A program made the position numbers and the translations under genes. The notes under the pieces were generated by a model, which made no database searches, was not told where the DNA came from, and saw only the letters and a program-made list of their open reading frames with translations. From the NCBI GenBank assembly GCA_008711295.1, contig VUYV01000069.1:149667-213666 (forward strand): DNA of 64,000 nt. The letters run 5' to 3'. The DNA is from Anarhynchus alexandrinus (lineage: Eukaryota > Chordata > Aves > Charadriiformes > Charadriidae). This document shows, piece by piece, positions 11,201 through 24,938 of the stretch. The stretch's first letter is position 1; each line of letters opens with the position of its first letter.

Positions 11201-14200
11201 TGTCTGTCAACACTTTAGCACAAGCCACCAAACAGCTTGTGCAAACAGTACAAGGTAATGTCCTTCAGTCACCATTGACTTGGCAGAATTGTAACTAACA
11301 GTCTAGAAGTGACATTCCTTGTCATATTACCAGTCTACTAAATCACCCCTTCCCCCCATTGTAATTACTGGATGGCTATACTGGCTGTTATCTCTTAATT
11401 TATAAATGTCTCGTATGTCATCTGTTATCTATGACTGTGCTGATTTGTTTCTGTATGAAAATGCAGCTATTATCTTTGCAAAAAATTTCCTTAAAAAGGA
11501 CAGCTGGAGAAGGAATCAGAGAAAGGCACACTATGATCATTGGGAATAAGGAGCAAATGGGAAGAAGTTGGGAACAGACCTCTCCTATAAGCTCTGGGTG
11601 ACTGCTGTATCTTTAGGAGGAAGTGAAGCATCAAAGGCTGAACACAGTGAATAAAGTTGTGGATTTGCCCACAGACATTGCTGTTACGTGGGCTTCTGAG
11701 GAAGCATGAAAAGGGCCAGTAGAAGCATTTTGCGTTGCTTGTGTTCAATGTCAATTCTATTTCAGAAGATCCAATATAACAGTTATTTCATGCTTTTTTT
11801 TTTTTTTCTTGGAAAGAACATTTACAACGCAGACAACCAATGTTTTGGGGAACAGATTATGCCAATTTATTGTATATTCAGTATTTGTGGAAGAGACCAC
11901 ATGCATTCTTATGTTTTTGAGTGAAATTATCCACTATGAGATGCTGAAGTGACTGAGATTATTCAACTGACTCCTCAGCAGAGTCCCCACCCATGGTGCT
12001 ATTGGGTTGTGTTTGTCATATATTCCACGCTCAGAAATTGTCAGATGCAATGCAAGAGACATCTTGTATTAAAATATCATGGGATGGGGCCTCCATGGAA
12101 AACCTGCCCACCAGAAGACTTCTTGTTCTTGACAATTCAAAATAACTGTAACATCTGAAAGGTGGCATTGTTGTATGTCTCTAGAAATGGAAGACTGCTA
12201 CGAAGATTTAACTCCTGTAAAATATTTTGGAAAATGGCAATTTAAAAAGACAGAATATAATTTGATCAGGGTGAGGAGATGAAAGTATGAGAATTTAAGA
12301 CAATCTGATACCCTTTGCAATGATGCTACCTGCCTACTCCTGCTTCTGCCTTCCAGATGGTGTTGGACCCCGTTCCCCTAGCCTACAATACAATTACAGA
12401 TATTGAGCTCAGGATTGTGTTTGTTGCCTTTTTGATGTATTTGTTGAGTCAAATAAAGGGTTGATGACTTAAAAAGTTAGATTTCCAGTAGGGGCTTAGA
12501 GATGGGAATTCTGGAGTGTCATAAAAGAGATACCATTTCCTCCCTGGCTAGCCTGATAGGATCGAAGTTAGGAAATACTGTATCTCCTGAGGGAAAGTGA
12601 TCTCTGCTTTCCAGAGGGGTAAGAGGCTCTTTATGTCTTATCTTTCTTATCTGTCTTTCCTATCTCTAGCTATATTCATGTGAACATGATATAGGCCTGG
12701 GACTATTCTCATGAAATATACATTTTTGTGTCACCTTATTTCTCCTGAGTTGTATGATTTAACCTTGTTGGGGAGATATCTGTAAAATAAATTCCACTGT
12801 TTTAATAAATATAGGGGGACAGAGTCTAAATATTAGGCTTACCCTGTGTACGGGCACAAAAAATAATATTGCCTGGACTAAACCATATCTCTCTGCCCCT
12901 CAGAACCTCATCAGAGAATAATTGTACATACCTAGCTAAATCAAAAGAGAGCCACAGCTTGATGCAAGAGATGGGATTAGAGGCTATGACTGAATTATCT
13001 TAGGTCTCCCTGATCAAGGCAAGCTATAGGGCAGTGGTCAGAAAAGAAAGAAGGAGGATGACAGAAGCCATGACTGAGAATCAGCATCACAGATATAATA
13101 ATATAGGCAGGGGAGACCTTTTGCCACACGCCTTGTGAAGAAATTCCATGCAAGATTGTGTTGTGTACTTGTAGTAATGCTTGTATTTCTGAGTGAATAG
13201 AAATAGCTCTTCGTGCAGAGACATTCCAAAGGATCAAAATTTAAAGTTAAACCAGGCCAAGATTTTCAGAAGTTTTAAACCCATAAAAAAATAGTTTATT
13301 CAAGCAATAATCCCCTTAGAGTTGGTTATTACCACTATTAATGACTTGCTAGTTAAAACATTAATGGCCCATAACCAAAAACTGCTGGTAATGACTGATT
13401 TCAAAGGGTATTATTGCTTAATTAATGACACTTCACCTATGTGCAGTCAGTTTTGTAGGTATCCATTTTACTGTCTGTTTCAGGCTACTAAAACCAGTTA
13501 TTACATGTGAAGGAAACATCACATAGAGAAAAGAAATAGATGCTTATTTTCTGGTTGTTTTGCATTTTGTGGCCTGTCAGCTAACTTGCATCTGAATTAA
13601 CTTGTCTCCTATTAGTATATTGCCTCTTATTAGGAATTTTATGTGCACTGAAATTGCATGTTGAAACTGCATATTGAAAAGCAATGCATGCTTTTGGAAG
13701 AGACTGTTAGATGAAAATTTAAAATATGTATTTTAAATCATTGTTTTATAGATCACCTCTTTTCCGTCTCTTTGGTCTGAATGACAATTTCTTTCACAAT
13801 ATCCCATTTTCCTGCATTGGTTTGTCATGTCCTGCCTTAGGAACCTTTTTGGCTTGTTGATACCATGGTTGTGCTAGCTTGTAATTTACACATCAGGTTG
13901 ATTACAAAGGGTATGTTGTAGGAATACAACTAGTGAAAATGAAGTAAGCTGAAATGCTAGGTGGCAGGATGACTACAAAGTGTAAAGGGAGTGATAAAAA
14001 TTGGATCTATTTACTCAAAAGTCTCAGACTTTGGTTTCCTATGAGCTGCTGGGTGCCCACTGTTCCCTATGCTTGTAGCTGTCATACTCAGGAATAGGAC
14101 ACAGTGCAAATCCCCTATAACAGGCACTTTTAACATCAGTAGCCTAATTCCTGCTTGCCCCTTTACTGCCTCACACACTGAACAACAGAAGTGAGAAAAC

Positions 14201-17200
14201 ACTTTCATACAGGGACTTTCCATGAGTCCAAAACTAACTGTGTTTGCATTGTGTCGTTTGGACGTCTTCAGTCCTTTTATGACAATGGTTTCTCAGGAGC
14301 CAGTCCTACAAACCCTTACAAGATTAATCTTATTCTCCCAATGCTCCCCGGTCACAGTAGCAGAACAGTTCTGGGGACTGTAAAGATGATCATTCCCTTG
14401 ACTGTAAATCTGACTGTGAGCTCAAGCTTTTAGGTACTCAGTAATGCTTTCAGTGAGCCATATTCTTCTCTAAAAACTGTAGCAGCTCATGGAATTATTG
14501 AGAAAACATTCTAGTGTATTTCTGGTATTCATTCTTCTTTAGTGGAATATTTCAGAAAATACAAAACTTGAGTGTATACAACTTCACATTGAATAGCTCT
14601 TTAACTTTGCAGTTATTAAAATTTTCTTTTAAAGTCCATTTTGATCGGTTCTGCTGAACATCTCTGCAGCCTATCTTATTTCTAGATCCCAAGTTGAGAG
14701 ACTAAGAGCTTTGCTAAGAGCACAGGGAGGAGTTCAGTGCACACACAGATGGTAAAACCTCAAATGAAATTACAATTAAAAAAATATTTAAATTAAAGAT
14801 AATCTTTCATTGTCTAAGAAAATAGGGTAGCTGTACAACAATACAGTTGTTCCTTGCACTCCTGTGGGCTTTATTGCTTTCATTTAAACAAATTTTGGGC
14901 TACCAAAAGATGATAATTTTAATTTGAGATGAAGGCCTACCATCTGTGTACATAGTGGACTCCTTTCCCTTATGTATTATCTACGCAAATAACACCCATT
15001 TTATTGTATGGGGAATGTGATGAAGATAATAAAAGTGAATAGAGACAGGTGCTGATCAAACAGATGTTATATTAGTCTGACTTCCTCTACCTGGCTCATC
15101 AGTGTTCTTCAACGTAGACATGCATCACTCCCAATATTGTAAGTCTGAGCTAACCCTACTGACTTGCATTGTGATTTACTGGGTCAACATAAAGGAACAA
15201 ATAGATGTTATCAAACTCCAGTGGGTTTTGTTGGAGATATCTGGAGGTGAAAAGCTACTGCAGACTTCCAGTGGGTCACTGCACCTTTGTCTCTTGCAAC
15301 AACCGGCCTTCCATGAATCTCATCCTTTAATTTTTTGTCTGTGCTGACATTTTCAAATGAATGAAATGAGAGGAACAGCATACAGATATCGAGAAACGTT
15401 TACACAAGTAACTCTGCTCTATAAAACCATCAGTACCGCATAATCTATATCTGAACTTCTTCAGATGTAGAATAAATTATCTCAACGTAACCCATGTGGA
15501 ATGTAGGCTAAAGCTGACTTTAATGCTAAACTAAACCTATTTTGAATCCATTTCAGTGAGATGGTTTAATTAACTAGACCACTTCTCCTAACCCCGTGTA
15601 CTCAATGCAAATTAATGGCACTCGGAATACACATTCTCTCAGTGTCTTGATGCTGTTTGCTGCCTGTGAATCCTATCTCCCGTCCCACACCTTGCACTTA
15701 CACAAATGATTAACTACCTCCAGAACTCATTTCCTCCTAAGTGGCTTCACAGTATTTTTCTTCCATGGAAGGAAAATATGGTGGGTGAGCCAGCACAAAG
15801 CCATTTTCAAAGGTGTCTGTACTATTGTGCCAGAGTCATTGTTTCTGATAACTTATGCTATAATATAGAATACAAAAGACATACTATATCACCTATTTAC
15901 TTCATACTCTATCACTTACCCAAGGGCAAAGATGAGGGGTCTATTTTGTATTAAAAATATGCTCTTTGTGCTAGAAGGTGGGGGTGGGAGTTGTAGGCAG
16001 ACTCAGAACTAAGCATTTATTTAAATATAGCATCTAAATAAAGACAGCATGAGAAATGATATAGCGTTTTTGCAGGGACAGCAAGCAGCCCCTCTCCTGA
16101 ATGTGAATGGTGTTGAGGCCATGATATTGACTGTGTCACCCTTGTGCCCTTTGTCGCCGAGAGGGAATGCAGTGTAAAAGCTGGATTTTCTGCTTCATGA
16201 GATTCCCCCATGTAAACCTTTCTTTCTTTTTTTTTTTTCTTGCCAGAAGGGAATAAGAAACAGAACTGCTGAAAATCCTTTCAAGTCAAGTTCTGACAAA
16301 ATCCAACCTTCTCAGTTCTTACCTGAAGAGCACTGCCAAAATGTCAAGTTGAGATGAAACCCTGACAGGTCACTTTGGTGCAGGCTGTAGAGAGAGACCT
16401 CTGAAAAGCTGTCTTTGTTTCCCTGTGAGCATCACACGAAATCCTATTCTCGCTCTTAAGCTCTTAGTATTCCTGGAGGCCCCTAGCAGAGAGTGCAGCT
16501 CTGTCAACTGGGTGCTCTGTTAAATCTCTGTAACAGAGAGTTACCACCCTAAAGGACCTCACGTTAGAAGGCCAACAGGACACCGGAGGTGATGTGGAAA
16601 AATGCTGCTCTACTTACTGGCACTGAAACAGAGCCACCCGGATCCTTTCTTCCACTATCGGCAACAGGCAGAGGCTCTGATACAAACACATGAAGCCTCA
16701 GCAGGTCGAAAATTGACATGGTCCGATGCAGAAGATCTGCAAGTGCTCAGCAAGCTGAACGTAGCCATCATTCTGGAAGGAGACAGCAGAGAGCCAGGAA
16801 AGCCACCGCATCGCTGCCTAGAGCAGTAGGGTGGCAGATTCCTGCTAAAAAGAACCTCAGCCTGGCAGCCACATGGGAAACTGCTGTTTCCATTGCCCTA
16901 AAACCAGGAGCTGCAGGTTGCTGTCCTATGCTTCACCTCTAATGTCAGATCTGAAACATCAGAGGGGCTGGTGGAGAATGGGAAACGGTTGCTCGCACAT
17001 GGAAGATGGCATGCAGGGAAATAAGAACCCCCCCAGCCTCATTACCACCAGGAGCACCCATAAGGGATACCCCTTTCTGGTAGTAACTAATCCTGCTTGG
17101 AATTCACTACTGGAAACAGTGACTTGGTGTGATTTGCATTTCATTACAACTGGGCTTCTCAAATGTTTATGCTATATTAAAAAGTTACTATACAACTGCA

Positions 17201-17340
17201 GAATTTTTCAGAAAGGTTTGGTTGAAAATATAGGAATGCTTTTTTTTGTCCTATTTTGTAGTGTTTTCCAGATGTGATCCTTGTGGAAGTATTTGCCAAC
17301 AAATGCAGTGTTTTGTCTTTAAGATTGGAAACTTCCTTCT
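8236..17340. other. Long non-coding stretch, no supported gene
   Basis: About 9 kb of AT-rich sequence with only short chance open frames (none above about 100 codons). T-rich runs occur at 8939-8960 and 11798-11812. A weak MIR-like phrase near 9285-9330 was not strong enough to annotate. No splice-bordered exon with protein similarity was recognised. Confidence 0.5.
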
Positions 17341-17620
17341 CGCATATGTCACAAGTAGTCACTACTCCTTATATCTTTGAAGCGTTCATATGCGGCGTTA
17401 CGTAAACTGTCTGTTACAAAGGAAAACGGTGTTTCCAACGTGCGAGTGAATCTCACGCTTGCAAAAATGAGCTCCAACAGTGTCCGGCTCATTCTAGACC
17501 CAGCCCGTGGGCACCTGGGTGCTTCCTCTGCCCATCTGGCTGCACTGGGGATCACGGCGCTGGCTTCGGTTCTTTCGGGAGGGGACTTGGTGCTGCTGCC
17601 TACAAGGACGGGGTTTTGCC
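17341..17620. other. CpG-enriched islet
   Basis: I count 17 CpG dinucleotides in about 280 bases, in a window whose bulk is strongly CpG-poor. The islet overlaps a 115-codon open frame (17377-17724, + strand) that begins at TTG rather than ATG and shows no known domain. It could be a small unmethylated regulatory element, a decayed GC-rich repeat or an unrecognised exon; the sequence alone does not decide. Confidence 0.45.
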
Positions 17621-20060
17621 CACGTAGCCCCCTTCACACTCTTGCCCTAATGCCATGGGTGGGGGCAAGGCTGGGGCAGCTTAGTGAGACTCTTTTGCCT
17701 CTTCCTGACTCCTCTGCTCACTAAGCGGCTCCTGCAAAAAGGTATAGCTGTTTATACCGTCAGAGTTGTGAAACAGGGAAAAACTGGGCTCTGTATACCT
17801 CTACCCAATATGCAGTCCTGTACAATACCGCTAAGCACAGAACAATCCAAGACTCATTTGCATGTGACATTTTCCAAGTACCTACTGCTGTGCGGTTCAC
17901 TTAAGCCCATATGGGCATACTTTTTATTATTGCTAGCTATGGCAACAAATCCAATGGTGTTTTATATATTGCCAGCATAGCTGATTGGCATGAAATAAAA
18001 AACAGCCGGTGAAGACAAAGCTAGTTGAACAAGGTAAAGTTTATTAATTTTTTAATGTTTTTTCTTGAGTAGGAGGGTGCGTTAACTATCTGTTGGGAAG
18101 GCAGTGTAAATCAGTTCACATCACACCTTGTAGAAGAAGAGAAAAGATGTGTCTCTAGAAGGAAAAGCAATCAACAGAAGGGGTGGAGAAAAAGTATAAA
18201 TCAGGATGGTTTATGCTTTTTTCCACCTTGTTGTAGATTGCTTTTCCTTCAGTAACCTCCCTCCCTCCTTCTCCCCCTTCCTCTGTCCTTCACTAACATC
18301 TCAGCTTACCTCCGCATACACCTTCTCACAACATCTGAATATGTTATAAAAGTAAAAGCACAGTTTATAGAATGGGCTGAGTGTTGTGTTATCTCTCTTT
18401 TCATTCTAGACAGGGGAATGTCCAACCCACAGGAAGTTTTTGATCAATAACAACTTACATTGAATTTATACTGTGTTGCTGAGCTATGGACTGGAGCTAG
18501 CCGAACTTTGTTTCTAAAGTGCCTGAATCCCAGTGAGTCTGTACTGCTATGAGAGTGTGAGGCCATCTTGATGGTGTCTGCTGAAGAACTTCTGCAGTCC
18601 TTGACATGGACATCACCCTAGCCCAAGCCATAACCAGTGGGAGATCGCGTTGCTGATGTAACTGCTGATATGACTTGTGGGACCGAGACAAAAAGTGGGG
18701 TCTTATACAAGGACAGCTTGATTTTCTTGGCTGTATGATTATTTTTGTGTCCATTAGATTTAGGTGCCAAATTCCTGTTGTTCATCTTTTTATGAAGTAT
18801 TGAAACACCTGTTTCAAAAAGACCTGCCACTGAGATTGTACTCTTTCCTTTTCTGCAGTCTCAGTTTGAAAGGATAATCTTAGTAGGATTCCAGCTCTTA
18901 GGCTCTGTCTCTGAATGATCTCATAACAACGTATGACAGCTGCAATCCTTCAGTTCTAGTAACTAATTCCATTTAAATTTTGAGGAGACAAATGCAGCAT
19001 TTACACATGCTCCTTGTGATCAAACTAGAATAACAAACTTCAGCTCTGTCTTCATAATCCTCTTAGGAAAAGTAGTGTATGATAGTGCTCATCCAGATAT
19101 ACCATTATCAGGCAGAAATGCATGTTGGTGTTTCTGAGAGGAAGGATCAAGAGTTCCATTACAATGCAAAGGTAAGGCACATAATGATGGATGTACTTGT
19201 GCTAACACATCTACTGGAAACATGAGACTTTTGCAGAGAGATGAATACAGTCAATGAAAATAGAAAATGCAATCTGTGGATAATTAGGAAGACGATTTCA
19301 GCTAGACTTTTCCTTTCTTGCAAATCTTGCTTAGATGCCTTGCTTAAAGAATACAATCAACAAATCTGCAATAAAATCTTATAAATTTGCAGGTGTCAGC
19401 CTAACAGATACAATATCTTGCACAGTAAGGTCTGAAAAGGGAATCTAAGTTTCCTTAAGATTGTTTTGTTCTTTAATTCAGATAGCAACTTTACTTTTCA
19501 GTCCTGTTTATTGAGAACATATTTCACAAAGCTGCTTAGGTGATATCACAGTTTTATGTTGAAATGTGAACATAGCTGCTGTAATGTGGCCTGATTTACT
19601 GAATGTCCATGAGGACAAGCAAAAACAACATCACATTTCATGGATTTTTTTTTCCTGTGGGGAAACAAATACTTTAAAGAAAATGATGTATAGTGAAGCC
19701 ACACATGGGACTGCAGTGCTTGGTCTTTTGTTATAAATCCTAGAGTGGCTCCTTTACTCCAAGGCGAAGAGGTCTAGGTGGCTGATGATATTGCTCCAGA
19801 ATGATGTATTCATCTATGCTTTTAAAATAGGCTTCAAGAGCTCCACCACAGGAAAATCTGTTAACTGGTTGCTATCAGCTGCAGTTATTTGTATTTCCTT
19901 TGGAACTCAGCTTTTGGCATTGCCGCCCTAATCATATGGGATAAATCTCTAAATTTGTATAAATCAAAAGCATATCATTTGTGCAACTATTTCATCTTCC
20001 CTCCAAGTTCTTAAAACATTTCCAAACAAGGCTGAATTTAACTAGGAAGGAGGCAAGGGT
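17621..20060. other. Non-coding stretch, nothing recognised
   Basis: AT-rich sequence with a pyrimidine-rich run near 18245-18290. Open frames here are short and lack recognisable domains. Confidence 0.5.
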
Positions 20061-20061
20061 T

Positions 20062-20135
20062 TCTATTCTCATTTTACAGATGGACAAATTAGGGCATGGA
20101 TAAGTTTCCTGATGTACATAATGGTGGCATAAGAG
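20062..20135 (+). repeat. MIR-like SINE fragment
   Basis: The phrase CTCATTTTACAGATGGACAAA, followed by GGGCATGGATAAGTTTCCTGA and TGGTGGCATAAGAG, follows the order of the well-known MIR segment: CCATTTTACAGATGAGGAAACTGAGGC, then a GTGACTTGCC-like part, then AGTGGCAGAGC. The match is partial and read by eye. MIR-type SINEs are plentiful in mammals but sparse and very old in birds, so this would be a deep fossil copy. Confidence 0.5.
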
Positions 20136-20140
20136 GTTTT

Positions 20141-23100
20141 TGCAAAAACAGGGAAAGAATCCAGATGAACAGGAGAAGAATAGTTTTCCTGTTACACACA
20201 CGTGGAATATTCATTTCTTGGTTTTCTCTTACAAAAAAGAGCAAGATGATTAAGAGTAAAGATGGAGAAATGCAACAAAAACGTCTTTTTTTTCCATATG
20301 GCACCCAAAATACCCATATCATTCAACATTTGTGTTACTTTTTTAAATTTACATTTAAAAAAACCCATTACTAAGATACACTAGAAGGCAATCTTTCCTA
20401 TTAAGTATTTTAATTATTAAAAATAAAATCATAATGATTCAGCATGTGTGTTTTAAAAACTATTTAACCCTTCCTATCACAAGAACTACACAGCTAAGCA
20501 CAGAGAAAGAGACAATAGGAAGGAAAGGAATATTTCTTTTCTTTCTCTTTATATGCTTTCAGAGATAAGACATAAATTACAGTGAAGTTAACAAACACCG
20601 AGACCCTTTGGCATTTGACACAAGAGCCTTTTCTCTTTAATTTGGCATCCTAATAATGCTCGGAGTCCGTTCGTTCGAGCAAGTCACTGGCAGATGCTTT
20701 ATTGTGTCTGTTGTTTCTCCTCTGGGGCTGTACATTAGGTTAAAATATCACAAATAGCTGCTATTAAAGTGTGAGTCACAGTAGCTATAATTTTTCATGA
20801 CAGCCAAAGAAAATGTGACATGTTTAGGAAACTCTGTCATTGATGCTAACACTCAGATCTTCAGGCAAATGTTTAATGACATACTCAGCATGCTGTGCAA
20901 ACTCCACTATCTACCAAACAAAAGGTTACTACTAGAGAACTATAAATACTCGGAAATGTCACTAAACAATAGGAGCTCTTTTCTTCCCGATCACTGAAGG
21001 CAAGATAGAAATCGGACTGATATGAACTGCAAAAAAGGAGAGGCTTTTTACATATGCAGTTATTTCTGTTTGGCTCCTGTAAATACTCTGTTTTAGCATA
21101 TCTACCGTCTGTGCTTAGTGCAGAACCACGGCTTTCCTCTTTTGTTTTGATTGAAGCTTTTGTCTGGCAGTGAGCATCCAGGCTTACTACTGTTCAACTG
21201 CTTTTATTCTACTGAGCAGGAGATAACTAAGGCAGACATGCATACACCCTCTGAGAGGCACAGCACAAAGCAAAAAATCCTTTCTGCGAGCAGGTCTTGT
21301 GCTACCAGTAACATTCCTAGTGAGCTTTCATGGTCTCAGGGCTCACTGTCATTTGCCTTCTTCAATTAGACACTATGTATTTATTCAACCTTTATGTTTA
21401 CTGTTGGAAATGGGGCTATTTTAGGAATACCCGAATGACAAATAATGTATTGGGAAGACCCATGACTTAGGGATTTTAACATGAGGAATGCAAAGTGCTG
21501 TATTGTGATCTAAAAGTCATAAGGACCTGTGTAATACCGCAATGTAACTTTATGGTCATTTAAAGTCACTTCAAATTATCAGCAGTGTGAAGGAGAAAAA
21601 GGAAATTATTCGATTGCATCCACAAAGACCAGCAAGGCTGTGAACAGCAGAACTGGAAGTGCAGAATAAAGGTGGCCAGGGAGCTGGGCTATAACGCTGT
21701 GAAGTGCCATGGAAACTGCCCACTTGGCTTCCCGCTGTTTCATGTGGGGGGCAATTGATTTTGCCTTCCACTGAGTGAGAGAGAGAGAGTGTCCGGTGGT
21801 GAAGCAGAGATGGGCTTTCGAACCATTCAAATGCATGATGGGTCTTAATCACAGTATTATGACAGGTTAAGAGTTTAAGCCCGCACAGCTTGGAGATGAT
21901 GAAGCTGCCTGGGGATGGGAACTCACTGCAGCATATTAGCACCTAAATCAGGGTTATGAGATCTTGGGCGAGGAGAGAACCGAACAAAAATAGCAAGAGC
22001 GGAATGTATAGATATCCCTGTAGATTAAAGCAAAGGAAACAGTTTCATACATTTCTGTTCTTGGAGGGCAAGGTTTGCTGATTGATTTCTTCATCTCCAG
22101 AGAAAGTGACAGAGTTTTCCACATTTTAATTTAGAGGGGAATAACATCACCTGTGCAGAATTCTCTCCTTTAAGCTGTCTCTACTGCTCCCTTGACAAGC
22201 AGCGTGGGAGCTGTAGGATTCATTGCAGTTTTGTTTTAAGCCCAGGTTCAGGGGAAAGCAAGGGCCTTTGCAGCAATAAACACCAGGGCTGGCATGAAAC
22301 ACGCGGTATTTCCATCAGGTCAAAACGAGCTGCTACAGCAGACACTGCTTAGATAGTTGTCTGCACTTCTGTGTTTCTGAAGTGCACAGCTGAGCTAGCA
22401 AACCATCCAAAAAGCCACGTGAGCTGACTTGAGTGTGAGTTTGGGCTCTCACTCAAAGCACAGTGTGGGGTGCTCCTCATGGTATGAGCTTCTCTGCCCT
22501 ACGTGGGAGCCCTCCTGGCAGTTTTGCCCTTGGTGTCAGAGTTGCTTCAGTGCAAGGGGTAATGTTCACCGAAGGGCAAATTAACAGCAGATGACAACTG
22601 TGATGTTTTTCAGCACAGTTTCAAAAGCAAGCTCTGTGGTGGGCTCTTGGAGACTGCAAATATCTATCTCCAGATGAGTGTTTTGGGAAATGAAACTCCT
22701 GTGAGCTTCATATAGTTCACAAAGAGATGTGCAAAACCCAGAGGAAGATGGGATTTAGGATTCCTCAGAATTTCCTAAGTACACATTTTCCATCATGTTT
22801 TCCTGAGCACTGCAACATTGGATAACTACACACATACTTTTACACTTTAGCCAGGGAAAGCACATCAGGTGGTCTCATCACTGGATCTGGGCAGGTACTA
22901 ACTGTAAAAGAAGCTGAGGAGAGAACAACTTCAAGCAGAATACAACTGCTTCAAGGAGCTAATGAATAACTTTTGCAGTGGTAGTTAGAAGACAGTGAAG
23001 AAAGGGCAGGGGAGGAAAAAGAAGGTATTTCTTCTACTCTGTATTAGAAGCATGAGAACTAGGAGGAAGGATGAAGGCACAGACCATCTTCAAAGAAGTG

Positions 23101-23469
23101 CAGAATGCAGGGCTAGGCTTTTTTCCATATTTATATGGCAGGAAAGGCATAAATGAGAATTAAGCTTAAATGCTTCTTGGCAAAAGGAGAAGCTTGAGCC
23201 TGTAGACCTGGGACTGGGTGACCACTTTTACATGATAAGTGGGGTTGGGACTGGTGACACAGCTTCCTTAGTAATTCTATATTATCTGTATGTAGAAGTG
23301 CCATGAGGATGCAGCCACAAGTTGTGTGTCCCAAACTGGACCAGAGAGGCTGAACTCACCCTATTAAATCCTGAAGAGTTCAGAAATCTAAAAGAAAAAA
23401 TGAATTGGAGAGGCTGTTCGGCGCAACAGGTATGTCTTGAAGGCTGTAGTAGTTATCCAAAGCAGCCAC
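20141..23469. other. Non-coding stretch, nothing firmly recognised
   Basis: AT-rich to mixed sequence. A 13-base perfect-arm palindrome (AATAGC-T-GCTATT) lies at 20753-20765, and a GA-rich run at 21775-21789. The 123-codon minus-strand frame at 21571-21942 has no known domain. Confidence 0.5.
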
Positions 23470-23533
23470 TGGTATGCTATTTGTAATGATTTTTAGAGAA
23501 TACAGAACATCCCAAAGGCCCACCTAAAAATAT

Positions 23534-24273
23534 TTGGTGATTCCTGATGCCAGCACGCTTGTACAGAGGTGCACTTCTGATATTACCAATGCTTTGCAAG
23601 CGGCCAGAGAGAAGCACTGGGACCCCAGGAGGTCCCAGAGGCCTAACGTTGTGCTGCAAACAAAGTACAACAGAGGAAGATTGGCAGACATTAGAGAATT
23701 ACTGTCTGAGCTAACATCAATGGAAGCTTTGATGCAAGCCTCTTTCAGGGAATTACAATAAAAGGTAGAGTGACTGAAGTTGAGGCAGGCTTAAACAAGC
23801 ATTCAGATACGGTTACCGATACAGATAAGAGACTTCAGGAGCTTGAAAGCAAGGACCTAAAAAATAGATAATTTGGAGAATTGAGAGAGAAGAAATAACA
23901 CTGGATTGAAAGAAATCCCAGACCAGACTGACATAAAGAAGGAGGAACTCTTCAAAAATGTGTTAAATTCCTGCAAAAGGAACTCTTGAGAGAGGGAGAG
24001 AGAATTTCCTGGACATGTGTAGGTGGGGCACCTCATACACATTGCAGCCATGGCTTTTGCACTGTGCTGTGTACCACACTGTACTACTGCAAAGAAAAAG
24101 AACACTTAGCAGGAATCATTAAACTGAAAAAGGATATAACCCACTTATTTTCTATGAGAAATAAGCTTAGAGTTCAGCAAAATAAAAAGGGAAACACTGA
24201 TCAGAGAGAAAGGATGCCCAGAAATGAAAGGAGAACCCTAAATAAGCCTAGCATTCAGCACATGGGGCATTAG
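23534..24273 (+). pseudogene. ORF1-like remnant of the L1/Tx1-clade LINE
   Basis: Nucleic-acid-binding ORF1-type protein remains. The 75-codon frame 23534-23761 is charged and helix-prone. After its stop a VEAGLNKHSDTV...RLQELE stretch (about 23770-23850) looks like the coiled-coil segment of L1-type ORF1. It is followed, after a +1 frame change and stops, by R-N-N at 23891-23899 and by IPDQTD, then a KEELFKNVL stretch, equivalent to RRNN.RI.G.PE...D in L1 ORF1. A 95-codon frame (23986-24273) continues with a YYCKEKEHL stretch that may correspond to the Y..KE.IL block of the C-terminal domain. The first part of the assignment rests on order and composition; the RNN/IPDQTD match is the stronger evidence. 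Confidence 0.6.
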
Positions 24274-24937
24274 GTACCCCAAAAAGGCAAGCCCAAACAG
24301 CCAAGACACTGAGCCAGAAGCTTTCTGCTGAAGGTAAGGGAGCTAAGCACCATGCGGCCATACTGGGACATGAGTTCATGCCTCTGTGCTACCTGGGAAC
24401 CCGTAGCCAGCTCTTCATGGCAGATTTCCACAAATTTTTTCAATAGCACCAAGCATGGCTCATTTCTGATCTGAGAGGAAGAGGAGGTGATCAAGTCTAA
24501 CCATATCTGCCCACAAAATGAGGAGCCCTGAAACATTTCAACCCCACTTTTCCCAATCCAGAAGTGCTGTTCCAGCACTGCTTTTCAATTTTCTACTCAA
24601 AAGTCATGGTCCTAGAAGCAGCGATTAAAATGCTGGTCCCTTCACTCCTGAAGAAGTGCAGGTACTTTTAAGACACAGGTGCATTCCTTCTTTCTCCTTT
24701 TCTCTAGTCCAATAAATCCTGAGATTTGAAGGAGACCTCCATCCCCTCAGGCAGGAGGAGGAGATGGGCAGGTTTCCCTTTTCCAGCAAGAATGTGCCAG
24801 CCATTAGGTCAATACACACAAAGATTTCCTATCGCCTGTTGCTGGTATAAAAGACAGCTTGGAGCATATCTAGTTTGCGAAACATGTAATTCTGTCGGTA
24901 TGTGTTAGGCATGGACTGAGAATGTCTACCAAGTCAT

Positions 24938-24938
24938 N
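24938..24938. other. Ambiguous base (N)
   Basis: One undetermined base lies in the unrecognisable middle part of the L1/Tx1-like element; local sequence there should be treated with caution. Confidence 0.99.

Noticed and set aside
17377..17724. 115-codon frame in the CpG islet as a possible gene
   Set aside because: Starts at TTG, has no recognisable domain, and GC-rich DNA lengthens chance frames.
20660..20685. Possible tRNA/SINE B-box (CGTTCGAGC)
   Set aside because: No A-box at the right distance and no cloverleaf could be drawn.
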